DNA from: Gnetum montanum
Lineage: Eukaryota > Streptophyta > Gnetopsida > Gnetales > Gnetaceae
Direction of reading: 5' to 3'
DNA length: 42,611 nt
Assembly: GCA_015680685.1 (NCBI GenBank)
Contig: MNCI01038085.1
Location: forward strand, 1,067,450-1,110,060
In this document: positions 31,501 to 42,045 of the stretch, one piece after another
Position numbering within the stretch: the first letter of the stretch is position 1
Layout of the letters: every line of letters begins with the position of its first letter
Translations under genes and position numbers: made by a program
Notes under the pieces: model-generated
The model's database searches: none
What the model saw: the letters and a program-made list of their open reading frames with translations, nothing else
Told to the model about the DNA's origin: nothing

Positions 31501-34500
31501 TAGTTTCTAATTTTTTCTAAGTGTTGGCCTACAACATGGAAGTTTGTTGCTTCATCTGCTTTTCATGTATGGCTGATCTGCCATGGCGATTTTGTTGTTT
31601 GTAGGGACACTGAACCTTTTCTCCTGGCAGTTGAACTAGTACGGGTACTGACATGGTTTGGCCCCATTGAGGCCGATGAACCTACCCCAGATCTAACCAT
31701 TGACAACAATGGGGTCTAGTTTAGGGAAGGGGCGTGTGAATTCCTGACCTTCATGCTGGACAGGTTCAAAGTGGTTATCTAGTCACACCTAACTGAACTG
31801 GTGGCACGGAGTGTGCTTGAGGCCATGTTGCTAGGAGGCTCGGACAATGTCACGGTCTTCGTGGAAGACATTGACGAGGGGCCACTTGTAGCTGAGGACG
31901 GTTCTTCCAGCAGGCCTAGGTCTACACACTTGTTAGTGCGGTGTGGGCTCAATTTCCATGAGGGCAGGACTATCTCAACAACACCTTGTTCTTAGCCGTG
32001 TGTGCGCACACGCTATTCCAGAATCCTCCTGGCACAGTATACAGAGTGGAAAGGTAGGACCATTTAAGCTTGTTGTTTCTTTTCGTCGTTTAGAATTTGC
32101 TTCTATTTTAACATCCGTTCATTTGTAGGCCTAAATTTAATCTAGATAGAACATGCATTGAGGATGATGGGCTCGCTCTAGCTCGTACCGCTCTAGAGAC
32201 CTTTATGGCAGGTCCCATCCTTCATGGAGTTGTATTAGCTCAAACCAGGGGTGATATCATCCACTTCCACAAATGGTTCTCTAGAGCATTTGCAATGTGC
32301 CAAGCTCATGGATGGTTGCATGGAGATTGGTCACATAAGGGGCCAATCTTTCCTCGTGACTCTGACTTGGGTAGCACATCTAAGTCCACAAATGAAGGTA
32401 AATGATAGTATTTTCTAGATGTGTTAACGTGTTTTTTTGACTGCCGAGAGGTTATAATGATATGATGATTTCGAATTATATCTACAGTTGATGTTCCTCC
32501 TGGCGGAGACCCTGTTGCAACCGGATGAACTGAGACAACACTATTAATGAAGTTCAAGGATGTTAGCAAGGCTCAAAAATGGTTGCGCACTCGTGCCCCG
32601 CCATCCATCATTCGTTGTTTGGACAATGCTGGCCTTATGGAGCTCTTCACGACCCTGAGCCTTGATGTGTCAATAGCATAAATGATTGGGATCATGGATT
32701 CCTTCAACGAGTCTATCTCTTACTATAGCACCCGGATTAAGGGTGTTAAGATAGTTTTCCATCTGTCACCTGAATTCTTTTCAAACTTGTTTGGTGTACC
32801 GACATATGGTATAAACGTATTTTTAGACAGCGCTCATAAGAGCTCCATATGGTTCATGAATTAGAGGATTGGTTGGGTGTTTCCAAAGGTGCCAATGGAT
32901 TCCCTATGAAAGGGAAGGCAAAGGCTGAGGAGGTAAATGAATTATATCCTCTGTTTAGGGCATGGGTATTCCCTAAATCCCTTTCCCATGTGTGGAGTCC
33001 TGGGTTCGAAGCTGTACGTATTATGCGAACCGTCCTAGAAACTAGCATGTGTTATAACTGGGCCCAATTTTTGTTGTCAGGCCTACACAAAGAGATAGTG
33101 CGATTGTGCTCGAATGTCGAGGCGCAATCTCACTTTACTTTTGCCTTCTTTTCCCATTATCTTTGCTGCTTAGCTAAGTTTCTGGTGGTTCGTGCAGACA
33201 ACAAGTATGTTCTATGGGACCAAGGTCAATTATCCCGCCCGTGGATCAACCATTTATTTGAAACAACCAAGTCCTAGGATGCGCCCGAGGGAATTGATGA
33301 ATCCATCTCTATCACAACAGAGGGATCATATGGTACCTCAATCCACACACGTGACAGTGTGGGGTTGGAAACATATGATGTGCCTTATACTATGAAAAGA
33401 GCAAAATAGGTCATCAAAGAGACCATTGGCAAGGCCAAGTCGAAGTTGACAAAGCGTGAACGTTCAAGCGAAGAGGCCTCAAATGTGGATGAGCCACGGG
33501 TTAAGCATATACGGTTCAAGATGCCTGCCTGAGGTAAGTAAACTTAGTGCAGTTGTTGCTTTATGGTTTTAGTCTTATTCATAATTTTTACTTTGATCAC
33601 TTACATCCCACTGATGCCTTCGGACTTGACCTGAGAAGAGAGGAGGCAGGAATTAGAGACTAATATTGAAGAGGAGGAAATTAACATAAAGCTAAATACT
33701 GAGGAGGAAGATGTGGAGAAAGATTATGCAAGAGGAATGGAAGAGCTAAGGGAAGACACTATAGAAATCGAGCTGGTCGATGACCAGAGTGGTGTCGATG
33801 AAATGTCTAGCAGTTTCCTTAAGGGAAAGTTGGACTTAGGAAAACCCGCTGAAGGGGACAAAGAACATCGTATGTTTTCTTTTATTTTGTTATTGGTGCT
33901 TTGTGAGCCATTTTCTCTATGGTGTCTTACTTTTTATTTTTATATCACTTCTAGACAAAGGTAGTGAAACTAGAACGATGCGGTTGGACGTGCCCATGAA
34001 AATGGTTCCCCTTGAAAGGACCACGGAGGTTAGTCCGTCTTACACTTGTGGGCCATTTACTTGGACAGAGATGCCAAGTAAAATGGATTTTGTAGCTAGT
34101 ATCACTGAAGAAGTTGTTGAACCAATTCAGGAAGTGCACCCTAAGATAGGTATATATATTTTGAGTTGTTTGCAGCTTTAGAGTTCACACCTCATTTTTG
34201 TTATTTTAGGGTTTTTTCTTTTCATGTGCATAGGTGCCAAACTGAGGTGGGATCCTTATGAGACAATTAGCATAGAGAGTTTGCCCACATTATCCATAGA
34301 AGTCGAGCAGGTGCCAAGGCCAGTTTATGAGGAAGTGGCAGAGGGTCTCGTTCACAACACCAAATCGCTATGGACCTGTAGGCATTTCATCAAACAGTTG
34401 TGGTTGCAAATTCAAACAAAGAAGAAGGAAGTCTCCGAGTTGTCAGTTGATCGTGACGATCTCAAGGCTCAGTATGAGTTCGCCTCTACTAAACTAAGTG

Positions 34501-35218
34501 GTGATCACTCTTAGCGGACCTTCGAGGTCACGTATACCAGGTATTGGAATTTGCTCAATCATCATGCGTCACTGACACGGAGACTAGTAGAGCGTAAGGC
34601 TTAGATAAACCTATTGAATCTCAAGTGTCAAGATTGGAAAGCTTTCACTTCCAAGGTACGCAAATGGGGTCAGGATGAAAAGAACCAAAAATATCATTAT
34701 AAGAAATTGTTGAAAGAAGTGTCCATTGAAAAGTGCCAATTGGAAATGTTTCTGGAGGGTATGGGTCTGCACTCTGCTTTTGATACCTTTGCTCAGAACA
34801 TAACTGTTGAGATGGAGTCGCCTACAAGGGTGATTACAACCACATCTGGGGAGGTTTCTGTGGGTGAATTCCCTTTAAAGGATCCTACCTAGTCAGTGGT
34901 TAACAAGGGGAAGGCCTTGGTAGATGTCGACCTAGGTCTTGATGGGACCGATTGGACCAGTGTCTCAGAAGAGATAATCCTTCACCGGCTGGAATTCAGC
35001 TTAGGGGGATCCCCTACAGTAAGAATTTTGTTATTATCAACTTCATTTTCTGCACATTGTTTGAAATTTTATCTTTCTCTTGTTCTTACATTGATTGTCT
35101 CTTTTTGCCTTTTCAGGATCAAGGTGGTGACGATGTCTACGAAGTTGGTCCCATTGGAGTGGAGGCTCATGATGCCAATGGGTCTAAAGGGGATGACCCT
35201 CCCATCCCAGATGTTTAG
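30700..35218 (+). pseudogene. Antisense multi-exon gene of element B (decayed but fully traceable)
   Basis: Exons: 30700-30830, 31605-32053, 32129-32397, 32488-33533, 33636-33869, 33955-34149, 34234-35018, 35117-35218 (TAG). All introns are GT..AG and phases join. Exon 1 starts MGKGKKVEDQGRK and contains MLQCLPRSRIPSWL. Exon 2: LAVELVRVLTWFGP, QNPPGTVYRVE. Exon 3 is open throughout: LETFMAGPILHGVVLAQ, FHKWFSRAFAMCQAHGW. Exon 4: YYSTRIKGVKIVFHLSPEFF, CYNWAQFLLSGLHKEIVRL. Exon 5 is open and very acidic. Exon 7: KSLWTCRHFIKQLWLQ then charged helical stretches (coiled-coil-like). Exon 8: acidic tail ending DDPPIPDV. Predicted product near 1,000 residues. About ten stops and two shifts. Product and role unknown; the exon 4 motif resembles plant transposon-associated proteins. 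It lies opposite to gag-pol inside the candidate intron. Confidence 0.75.
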
Positions 35219-35469
35219 TTTTGTTTGTTTTTTTTTTCTTACTCAGATTTATATGGGAATTGTAAATTGAGATGGATGAAACCAGTTAACTCTTGTACTT
35301 ATACATCATTTCATATATAAATTTTTTTTTGTTAATTTTGAGCTTAATTGCAAACATGACACAGCAATGTAAAATGTTATGGTTTGTTTTTGTGGTTTAA
35401 GTGTAATGCATGGATGTAATTATAAGTTGGAGTATAATGACAAATGAAAGAGGAAAACAAAGTATAAGT
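35219..35469. other. AT-rich stretch after the antisense gene of B
   Basis: T-rich, with no coding frame. Probable 3' UTR and terminator region of the plus-strand gene. No clear AATAAA is seen on the plus strand. Confidence 0.35.
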
Positions 35470-35766
35470 GGATGATCTAGTATAAGGCCATTTCGGGCTA
35501 GATTCGTACTAGTTTAAGGCCATTTCAAGCCACAAGCGTAGTTTAAGGCTATTTCAGGCCCCAGCGTAAGCAAGGAACATTTCGAATGACACGGGTGGGT
35601 TTCTCGGTTGACTAACCATTTCTGATCGTGGCTAGTTTTATGTCGTTGCGGATATGATAGTTTAACATCATTATGGACTTGGAATGTAGTTTTATGTTGT
35701 TTTGGACTTGTTGTAGTTTAACGTCATTTCGGACAAGTTGTAGTTTAACGTCATTTCAGACCATTT
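35470..35766. repeat. AGTTTAAGGCCATTTC repeats at the PR-side end of B's spacer
   Basis: Units such as TAGTTTAAGGCCATTTCAAGC, TAGTTTAACATCATTATGGAC and TAGTTTAACGTCATTTCGGAC. They end about 45 bp before the candidate donor. Same orientation as the cluster at 30010-30232. Confidence 0.8.
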
Positions 35767-35805
35767 CTTGTTTTATTGGTTTAGTAATTTTTTGATTATT
35801 CACAT

Positions 35806-36570
35806 TTTAACGTTGGGAGTAGAGTTAGCGGGTATGATTCTATATTTAGCATCCCCTTCGTTGATCACGTTGAAGGGTAATTCAGCCCAAGGGACGTCTG
35901 ATGGAATAGTCCCCGCATCGGTGTTTTCAGGCTTTTCGGTATTTATTGTGAGTCATGTGTTAGTTGTTGTTTCTAAGTGAGAAGGTGTATGTACAATGTG
36001 AGGCACAGGTATTTCTATTTTGGGTGGGTTTTCTTCTATGTTTAAAGGATTACCACCTACCAGTTGTGTTCATTTATGTCATGCTGTCTAGGTTCTTTGA
36101 GCTTAACCTCTTAGCCTTGGTCTGTGTCTATGTATGATGAGATGATGGATGTAGCAGCATCCCAGTGTATGATGATTTCACCACCTTCATAGGGTAGATG
36201 AATCTCTTGGTGTATAGGGGATGAGACTGCTTTCAGCTGGGCCAGCCAGGGCCTTCCTAATATTAGGTTGAATCTTGGCATCTCATCGATTACTACAAAG
36301 TCAGCGGATGTGGAGAATTGGTCCCCTACTATGAAGTCTAAGGTCACGGTGCCTTTGACTATCATGCATGATCCGCTGAATGATTTCAAGCATGTGGTGG
36401 TAGTTGCTCTGATTTGCTCTATTAGCCCAAGTTGTTTGATGATGGGATATGGGACTACGTTTGTGGCAGCTCCATCATTACGTGGACCCTATGTATGTGG
36501 AATTGGTTTACTCTTATTGTTATAAACATAGGGGCTGTTGTTATCTCCCCTGTTTTCTTATCCACCTTGA
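35806..36570 (-). pseudogene. Retropepsin-type protease region of element B
   Basis: The active-site region is at about 36490-36440, with RVHV upstream and GAATNVVPYPII downstream, but one base is missing exactly in the catalytic Asp codon relative to A. The frame 36389-36111 is open and contains FNLILGRPWLAQLK, the conserved post-active-site motif. The tail has PWAELPFNVINEGDAKY, matching A. Cleaves Gag-Pol; inactive in this copy. Confidence 0.75.
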
Positions 36571-39500
36571 TGTTATCGTTATGGAAACTTAATGGTTTGG
36601 AAGTTGACCCTTGGGGAGAGTACATTACCCCATGAATCGAAGGTTTATTTGGAGGAAAGTCCTCGCTTATTGGGATAGATGTTAACATGCACACCAAAGC
36701 TTCGCAATGTGTTTGGGATGTTAAAACTAGGTCATATAAGCTCAGTGAAGTATTCTTTTGTTTGAGCACTTGTGTGACCTGTGCTAGGGTGGTTGCTAGG
36801 TCTTTACTGTTGGACGCGTGTTTATCGGTAGTGACTTGGTCCATTGGGCCCAACAGTTTTATTTCATGCATCGTTGGTTCATCATTTTTTTTGGAATTGT
36901 TGATTCGGGCATGTCCTGTTTTCTGAATGATTCCCCCTCATGGCATATATTTTCTTTATCATTAGGTAGTGTCATGGCATTGCATTTAATGGAGTAGGTT
37001 TAGGAAGTCCTAAGGCTAGCCGTTGATACTCCTTATCTAGGCGTTCCCGTGTAAGCCTATCCGCTAAGCATTCTCGTGTGTGACGTGGGGGTAAGGTTGG
37101 TTTTGAGGCCTTAGGTAACCTTGGGATTCGTACTATGTATGGAGTCAGGTGGGGTTGTAGTTGGACAGTCACTTGCGGTTGGGTGCTAGACTGGCTAGGC
37201 ACCTTGAAAACGTAAGGACTGGGTTTACATTACATCTGGGAAGTGGAGGATTGGTAATCATTAGGACTTTCAGGTGTCCTAACAATGTATGGGGTTGGTT
37301 TAGGTGGAGGTTGGACCTCTGTTGTTGTGACTGCGGGTGGCACTCAAACTACAAAAGGGGCAGGCCGAGTAGAAGGGGTTGGTAGATTTGAGGTGGTGAC
37401 AACGGGAGGTACATGCACTAGGTAGGGTTTTTTGGGGGTCAGGGTGTTAGAAGCCGCCATGGCAGGGGGCACTCGGACGACATACGGCTGATGTGGTGAA
37501 CATGATGACTGAGGCATGGATGTTGATGCAGTGGAAGGAATATGTACTACAAATGGCTTGTTAGGCATTTTTTGTTCATGGTCAGAGTAGATGGTGTTAA
37601 TGCTTGGCGTTTCAGGTTCATTATCTAGGTAGATTGTGTTAATAACATATGGTGCCTCTTTGGTATTCAGATGGTCTTTGTACACACCCATAGCCTGGTT
37701 TTACAGTTGGACTCGGTTGGCCTCATCAAAAGTGATTTGGCCTTCATCGATCATTCGTTGTATGTCTTTTTTCAGGATGAAACAATAATCCATGCCATGC
37801 CCGTTACGTTGGTGATAGTTGTAGAAACGGTCCATCCTAAAACCTTTGGGTACTGGAGGTTCATCCGACATTGCTAGGCTTGGGTTCTGAACCAGTTGAT
37901 AGAACCGGTCATGTCTTTGGATCACTGCTAGGGACAACTATTTATGTTTCATTAATCCGGCCCTCAGGAGTTGATCGAATAGCTGGGATGGCTTCATAGA
38001 CAATGGTGTATATTGGGAGGGTTCTTTCCTCTCAATGTTTCTTATATGGTTTGGTGTTGGGTTCTGCGATGAGGACGATTCCGGTGCAGTCGCGGGAGTA
38101 GGTTTAGTATAATTAGTAGGGGCCACCAGCAGCTTGTTTTTTTGTGCCACATTTTCTTGTTGCGTTTCCACTACTACCGCTATAGTTGCTTTAGCCTTTT
38201 CTTTATCTTTTTTACTGTGTTGATTTTTGAAGGCTAAATACACAGGATCATGGCAATTTTGGGCCACCTCCTCTATATTTTTAATCTTTAAAAAGGCTTA
38301 ATTAAGATTACGCGCATTGAGATAATATAACTTGGATTTGAAAAAGTCGTTAATAGCCCCCTTTAGAATGGTAAGTAGATATGTCTATGGGATCGGCTCA
38401 TGTAGCTCATTGAGAGTAGCACTCCACCTCTGGATGAATTTTTGTATGGGTTCCAGAGGTGCTTGTTTAACTTGTATAAGGTTGTCAAGTGTCACTTCAG
38501 GTTTCAAGTTATACTTGAACCTGGTGATGAATTGATGTAACAACTCTTCCAGGGAAAATATGGAATTTCTCGGCAAGGCCCGGTACCAATCAAGTGCTCT
38601 CCCTGCAAGGGACATAGGAAACACTCGCAAAATGGCATGGGGCCATGACTGGAGTAATGCGCATTCTAGTCTAAATGTTATAAAGTGAGCATTGGGGTCC
38701 ATCTCCCCATTATATTTAGTTAGCATAGGTAATGATACACCTTTGGGTAAGATTAGGGGAGGAATGGAAGAGCTTATGGGGTCATCATGGTAAAAGTCCA
38801 CTACCTTCAACTCTCCGTCAACAGCTGTTTTGAGGCATTTTACCTCATCAATTTGTTCTTGCATTAGTTTTTTAGCATCTACCTAGTCTTAAGCGCTAGG
38901 TGAGGTGGCAGCTTGGGGTTGTTGTACGGTGTACAGATTAGATTGTTGAACAGTAGGTTGGAAGGTTGAAAGCTGTGTAGTTGGTGGTTGTACTTGTGGA
39001 ATGTTTATAGTAGGTGGCATCAGAGGTGACATATTGTAGGTAGGGGGTTGCTATTGTTGTGGTTGTGTTTGGGTGATGTTGACCGGTGGCATTGTATGAG
39101 GTGGTATGTTGGAGTGAGCGAGTTGATGTGGTTGAGCACCAATCGCTGCCCATTGCCCGATCATGTTTTGTGTAGGAATCCCCTGAACTTGTTGAGTTGT
39201 AGTGGTAAAAGGGGCTCCATGCGTTTGGACCTGAGGGATATAATGGGAAGACATAGATGCTAGTATCACATGCAGCATCCCGATCACACGAGGTGGGAAG
39301 GTCACTCCTACACTATTTTGAGGGGGTTTGCATTTGTAAGAACAGGGGTGCCGTGGCTGCGGGAGAAATTATGAGGGGAAGCATGTTGACTTGAACATCG
39401 GTTGGTGGAGGAATGGGGATGAGTGCGGCTACGTCTTGTTGGGGTGCATGGGCTTGCGTGATGTTCAGTGGTTGAAGGTATGAAGTTTCGCTCGTGAATG

Positions 39501-39993
39501 GGTGAAACAACAGGTTTATATAAGTTTGTGGGCTAAGGGTGTGGTCTGAGTCTTCATGCTCAGATTGGGTAGCGAACTCATCTTCCTCTTTCGGTTGAGG
39601 ATTTACTACAGGCTAGTCTAGCGACTGGCTCCTTTGCAGGTGGAGTTGTGTGATGAGCTCAGAGTAAGGCTTTAGAATAGGGATGATATCGTATGGAGAA
39701 GGAATGAACTCTTGCGCTCCCCTGTAGGAGAGTTTGTATTGCCTTTTAACTTCTATTTCGGCTCTGTCCATAGCTAGGCTGGCTTGTATTTTCACACATA
39801 TGAAGTTGTACTGGTCTTGAGTTATGGTGTTAGATGATGGGTTCCTCCCTTCCGACCTAAGAGACTGACAGGGCCCCATTGTGGGTTGTGCCATGGGTTG
39901 TTGAATGGCCATGGTTCCTACAAGGTCTGTGACCTGGGTGGTTGTAGTGGTGGTGTTTGCGGTGTTCATGATGAGCAGTTGAGAATATGACAT
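36571..39993 (-). pseudogene. gag: Gag of element B
   Basis: An ATG at 39993 opens MSYSQLLIMNTANTT and 126 codons to a TAG at 39613; reading continues after it in frame. Then a Pro/Gln-rich segment (39510-38940), the capsid domain (frame 38864-38385) with LAGRALDWYRALP and a YNLKPEVTLDNLIQV stretch, a segment FRMDRFYNYHQRNGHGMDYC (37850-37790) in place of a classical zinc knuckle, and a linker (37690-36970) with about seven PYVVRVPP-like repeats. Forms the particle that packages the RNA. Only a few stops, so better preserved than A's copy. Confidence 0.8.
37125..37570 (-). repeat. Peptide repeats xP(Y/F)(V/I)V(R/H)(V/I)P in the Gag-PR linker of B
   Basis: On the minus strand in order: KPFVVHIPS, QPYVVRVPP, KPYLVHVPP, APFVV-stop-VPP, TPYIVRTPE, SPYVFKVPS, TPYIVRIPR, spaced about 20-25 residues. 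A has the related KPFVIRVPP, TPFIIHAS and IPFVIQVPK at 22880-22570. The DNA between the cores differs, so it is the peptide that is conserved. Confidence 0.75.
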
Positions 39994-40717
39994 AGTGAAG
40001 GGATATGGAATTAGTGTACTTACTGCAGTGTAAGCCTACGTTTGTGGCGTACGACGTATAGACTAGGTCTCAGCGTATAGGCTTCAACAACTAGCGTATA
40101 GTGATAGCGTACACAGTGTATAGTCTTAGTGTAGAGAATCTACGACGTAAAGTGTACAGCATATACACTAAGCAACGTATACAGTGTCTTCGTACAACGT
40201 AAATAGGGTTACAGCGTATAGAGTATAGTGTATACGAACGGCAGCGTAAACGAGTTTATGGCGTAGGGTGTTCAATGTAAATTTAGCAGTAGCGTAGATA
40301 GCCTAGATGGAGTCTTGTATGTAGTGTAGGCAAAGTCTGCAGCGTAAAGCATGCAGCGTGTGTGTTAGTACCATAAACAGAGTTATGTGTGCAGCATAGA
40401 AAAAGTTTATAGCATAAAATGTACAAGGTCAGCATATAGCGTAGACAGGGTCTACAGCGTATAGCAGACAACGTATGTTCAGCAGTATAGACACTGGGAA
40501 TTTTGCAAATAGAATTGGCATACGGTTAACAACATAGACGCTAAGACGACTTGCAGATAGTAAGTTTTAAACAGAGTTGTGTAGACGCTCAACAGTGTAG
40601 ACGTTGGATAGTTTTGAACCGAGCAGCGTAAACATTGGGAGGTTTGCATAAAGGGTCGGCATGTACTCAACATCGTAGACGCTGAGAGCTCTGAAACATG
40701 ACAAGTTTTAGGCAGAG
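39994..40717 (-). promoter_or_regulatory. 5' leader of element B with GCGTA motif array
   Basis: About 720 bp between the primer site and the gag ATG, with no credible coding frame. It contains several dozen GCGTA(T/A)A, AGCGTATA and CAGCGTA motifs, the same family as in the U3 and in the antisense gene's 5' region. Such leaders usually carry packaging and translation signals; none is recognised specifically. Confidence 0.65.
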
Positions 40718-40735
40718 GCCCTCCTTCTAGCACAA
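40718..40735 (-). other. Primer binding site of element B (tRNA-Asn type)
   Basis: The minus strand reads TTGTGCTAGAAGGAGGGC four bases after the LTR end. The core GCTAGAAGGAGG is a perfect complement of the 3' part of plant tRNA-Asn (as I recall it); two of the first four bases (TGGC expected) have changed. It fixes the 5' end of the element at the right. Confidence 0.65.
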
Positions 40736-41331
40736 ATTTCGATACTGTCCAAAATCGTCGGTCTCCGGCTGGAAGGAAATAGAAATCGGGGGATCACCAG
40801 ACACGTACAAAAGACCCTACCTTTGCCTAAGGGTGAGCTGGAATGAACGAAGGTAGAGCACCTTGAGTGATCCACATGCAGATCAGGCAAGAGTTTTCCT
40901 AAACGTACACCGAGGTGCTATATGCTGGGTTATACGTGAATGGCGTAACAGGCGTAAAATAGAGAATAAACAACATAACTGATGCGAATAGAGCATAAAC
41001 GTAAAAGAGCGTAAACAAAATATATACAACAATTAATGCAAACTGTAACAGATTTTAGGAAGAAAATGTAACAATTGTATTTCAAGATGAGAGTTACAAT
41101 GCACCGGTTTAATGCAGTTGTGCCTTGGACATAAGGTGGACGAAAAGCCCCGATGAATGCAGGGATGACTGTGGGCTGGTTCAAACTGTAGCCACAACGT
41201 AGAGGTTGTATGCTTAGCATATAGGGTTGTCCAAAGTACAAGGCTCCCTGCTCTGTTTCCTAGCATCTCTACTCTCTGGTTTTTGCTCCAAATGTTTTCT
41301 TTGGGCTGACCTCGATCTAGTCAAAAATTGG

Positions 41332-41346
41332 GGCTTTTATACAGGT
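41332..41346 (-). promoter_or_regulatory. TATA box of B's 5' LTR
   Basis: The minus strand reads CCTGTATAAAAGCCCC, about 695 bp inside the LTR and directly downstream of the motif array. Transcription would start some 30 bp further, near 41305. Confidence 0.6.
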
Positions 41347-41439
41347 TTGGACATTAGACTTGGGTTGGGCAACACGTGGCGCATTGACCGGGTGCAAAAG
41401 CATAAAATTTACAAGTGTACAACATGTTACATCTGCTGG

Positions 41440-41900
41440 GCATATACGATGTATTTGGTGGGCATAGACTCTAGGCATGTACGCTAGATGTGCTGGGCAT
41501 ATACGCTGTGGAGGCTGAGCATGTACACTGAATGTGCTAGGTGTATAGACTGAGTGTATACGTTGATGACTGCTGGGCATATACATTGGGCGTACACACT
41601 GATGGTTGTTGGGCATACACGCTGATGGTTGCTGCCTTATACAAAGTCTTTCTCTACAGTGCTATTTCCATACCATCTTTAGGGATTGCATGTCGGGCAT
41701 ATACATCAGTCGTACAAGTTGAACACACTTTTAAGGCGTGTATGCTGGTTGTGTATGATGGGTGTATATGCCATGAGTATCAGGCATATATGCTAGGCGT
41801 ATACGCTGAGAATGTTGGATGTATACGCTGGGCGTATACACTGTGGATATGAACTTGAGCATATACACTAAGAATGTAAACTTGGGCATATACACTGAGA
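41440..41900. repeat. GCGTATACGC motif array in the U3 of B's 5' LTR
   Basis: Same array as at 24590-25005, with an exact palindrome at 41797-41806 and variants such as GGGCATATACGCTG and GGTGTATA. It lies upstream of the TATA box on the minus strand. Confidence 0.8.
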
Positions 41901-42040
41901 ATGCATACTTAGTGAAAATTAAGTATCTTGATCTCCGAAGTTACCTTGTTTGATACCAGATGTAGCCATGGCTGTCTGTGGGTCGCAGGGACCTACTTCT
42001 TGTTCGAAAAGTACCAAGCTAAAAATTTTGTGGTGTTTCA

Positions 42041-42045
42041 CTCTC
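42041..42045 (+). other. Target-site duplication of element B (right copy, CTCTC)
   Basis: CTCTC follows the LTR end GTTTCA and matches 23870-23874 exactly. Confidence 0.85.

Larger units (their letters stand above)
29932..35811 (-). other. Candidate sense-strand intron between protease and RT (element B)
   Basis: Donor candidate GTTAAA at 35811-35806 (minus) directly after the conserved PR tail; acceptor candidate TTGGCAAG ending at 29932. Both sites sit at the same positions of the alignment as in A. The 5.9 kb contains no sense frame, has AGTTTAAGGCC repeats at both ends and the plus-strand gene in the middle. Confidence 0.5.
23875..42040 (-). mobile_element. Element B: nearly full-length Tat/Ogre-type Ty3/gypsy retrotransposon, nested in element A
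   Basis: 18,166 bp as assembled (including a run of N), with two LTRs of about 1.28-1.30 kb, TSD CTCTC, a tRNA-Asn-like primer site and a polypurine tract. Minus-strand order: 5' LTR, leader, gag, PR, spacer with a plus-strand gene, RT, RH, aRH, IN, repeat cluster, 3' LTR. The two LTRs differ at very roughly one base in ten by eye, mainly transitions, and the coding parts carry stops and shifts, so the insertion is old and not autonomous. Confidence 0.9.
40740..42040 (-). repeat. 5' LTR of element B
   Basis: The minus strand starts TGAAACACCA at 42040 and ends at 40740, where the terminal CA has become CG. About 1301 bp and colinear with 23875-25150. It contains the motif array in U3 (about 41440-41900) and a good TATA box (41332-41346). 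It would drive the genomic RNA. Confidence 0.9.

Noticed and set aside
40479-40733. Minus frame of 84 codons in the leader of B
   Set aside because: It starts with GTG inside the primer binding site and runs through the GCGTA motif array; no similarity to Gag and no counterpart could be examined in A.
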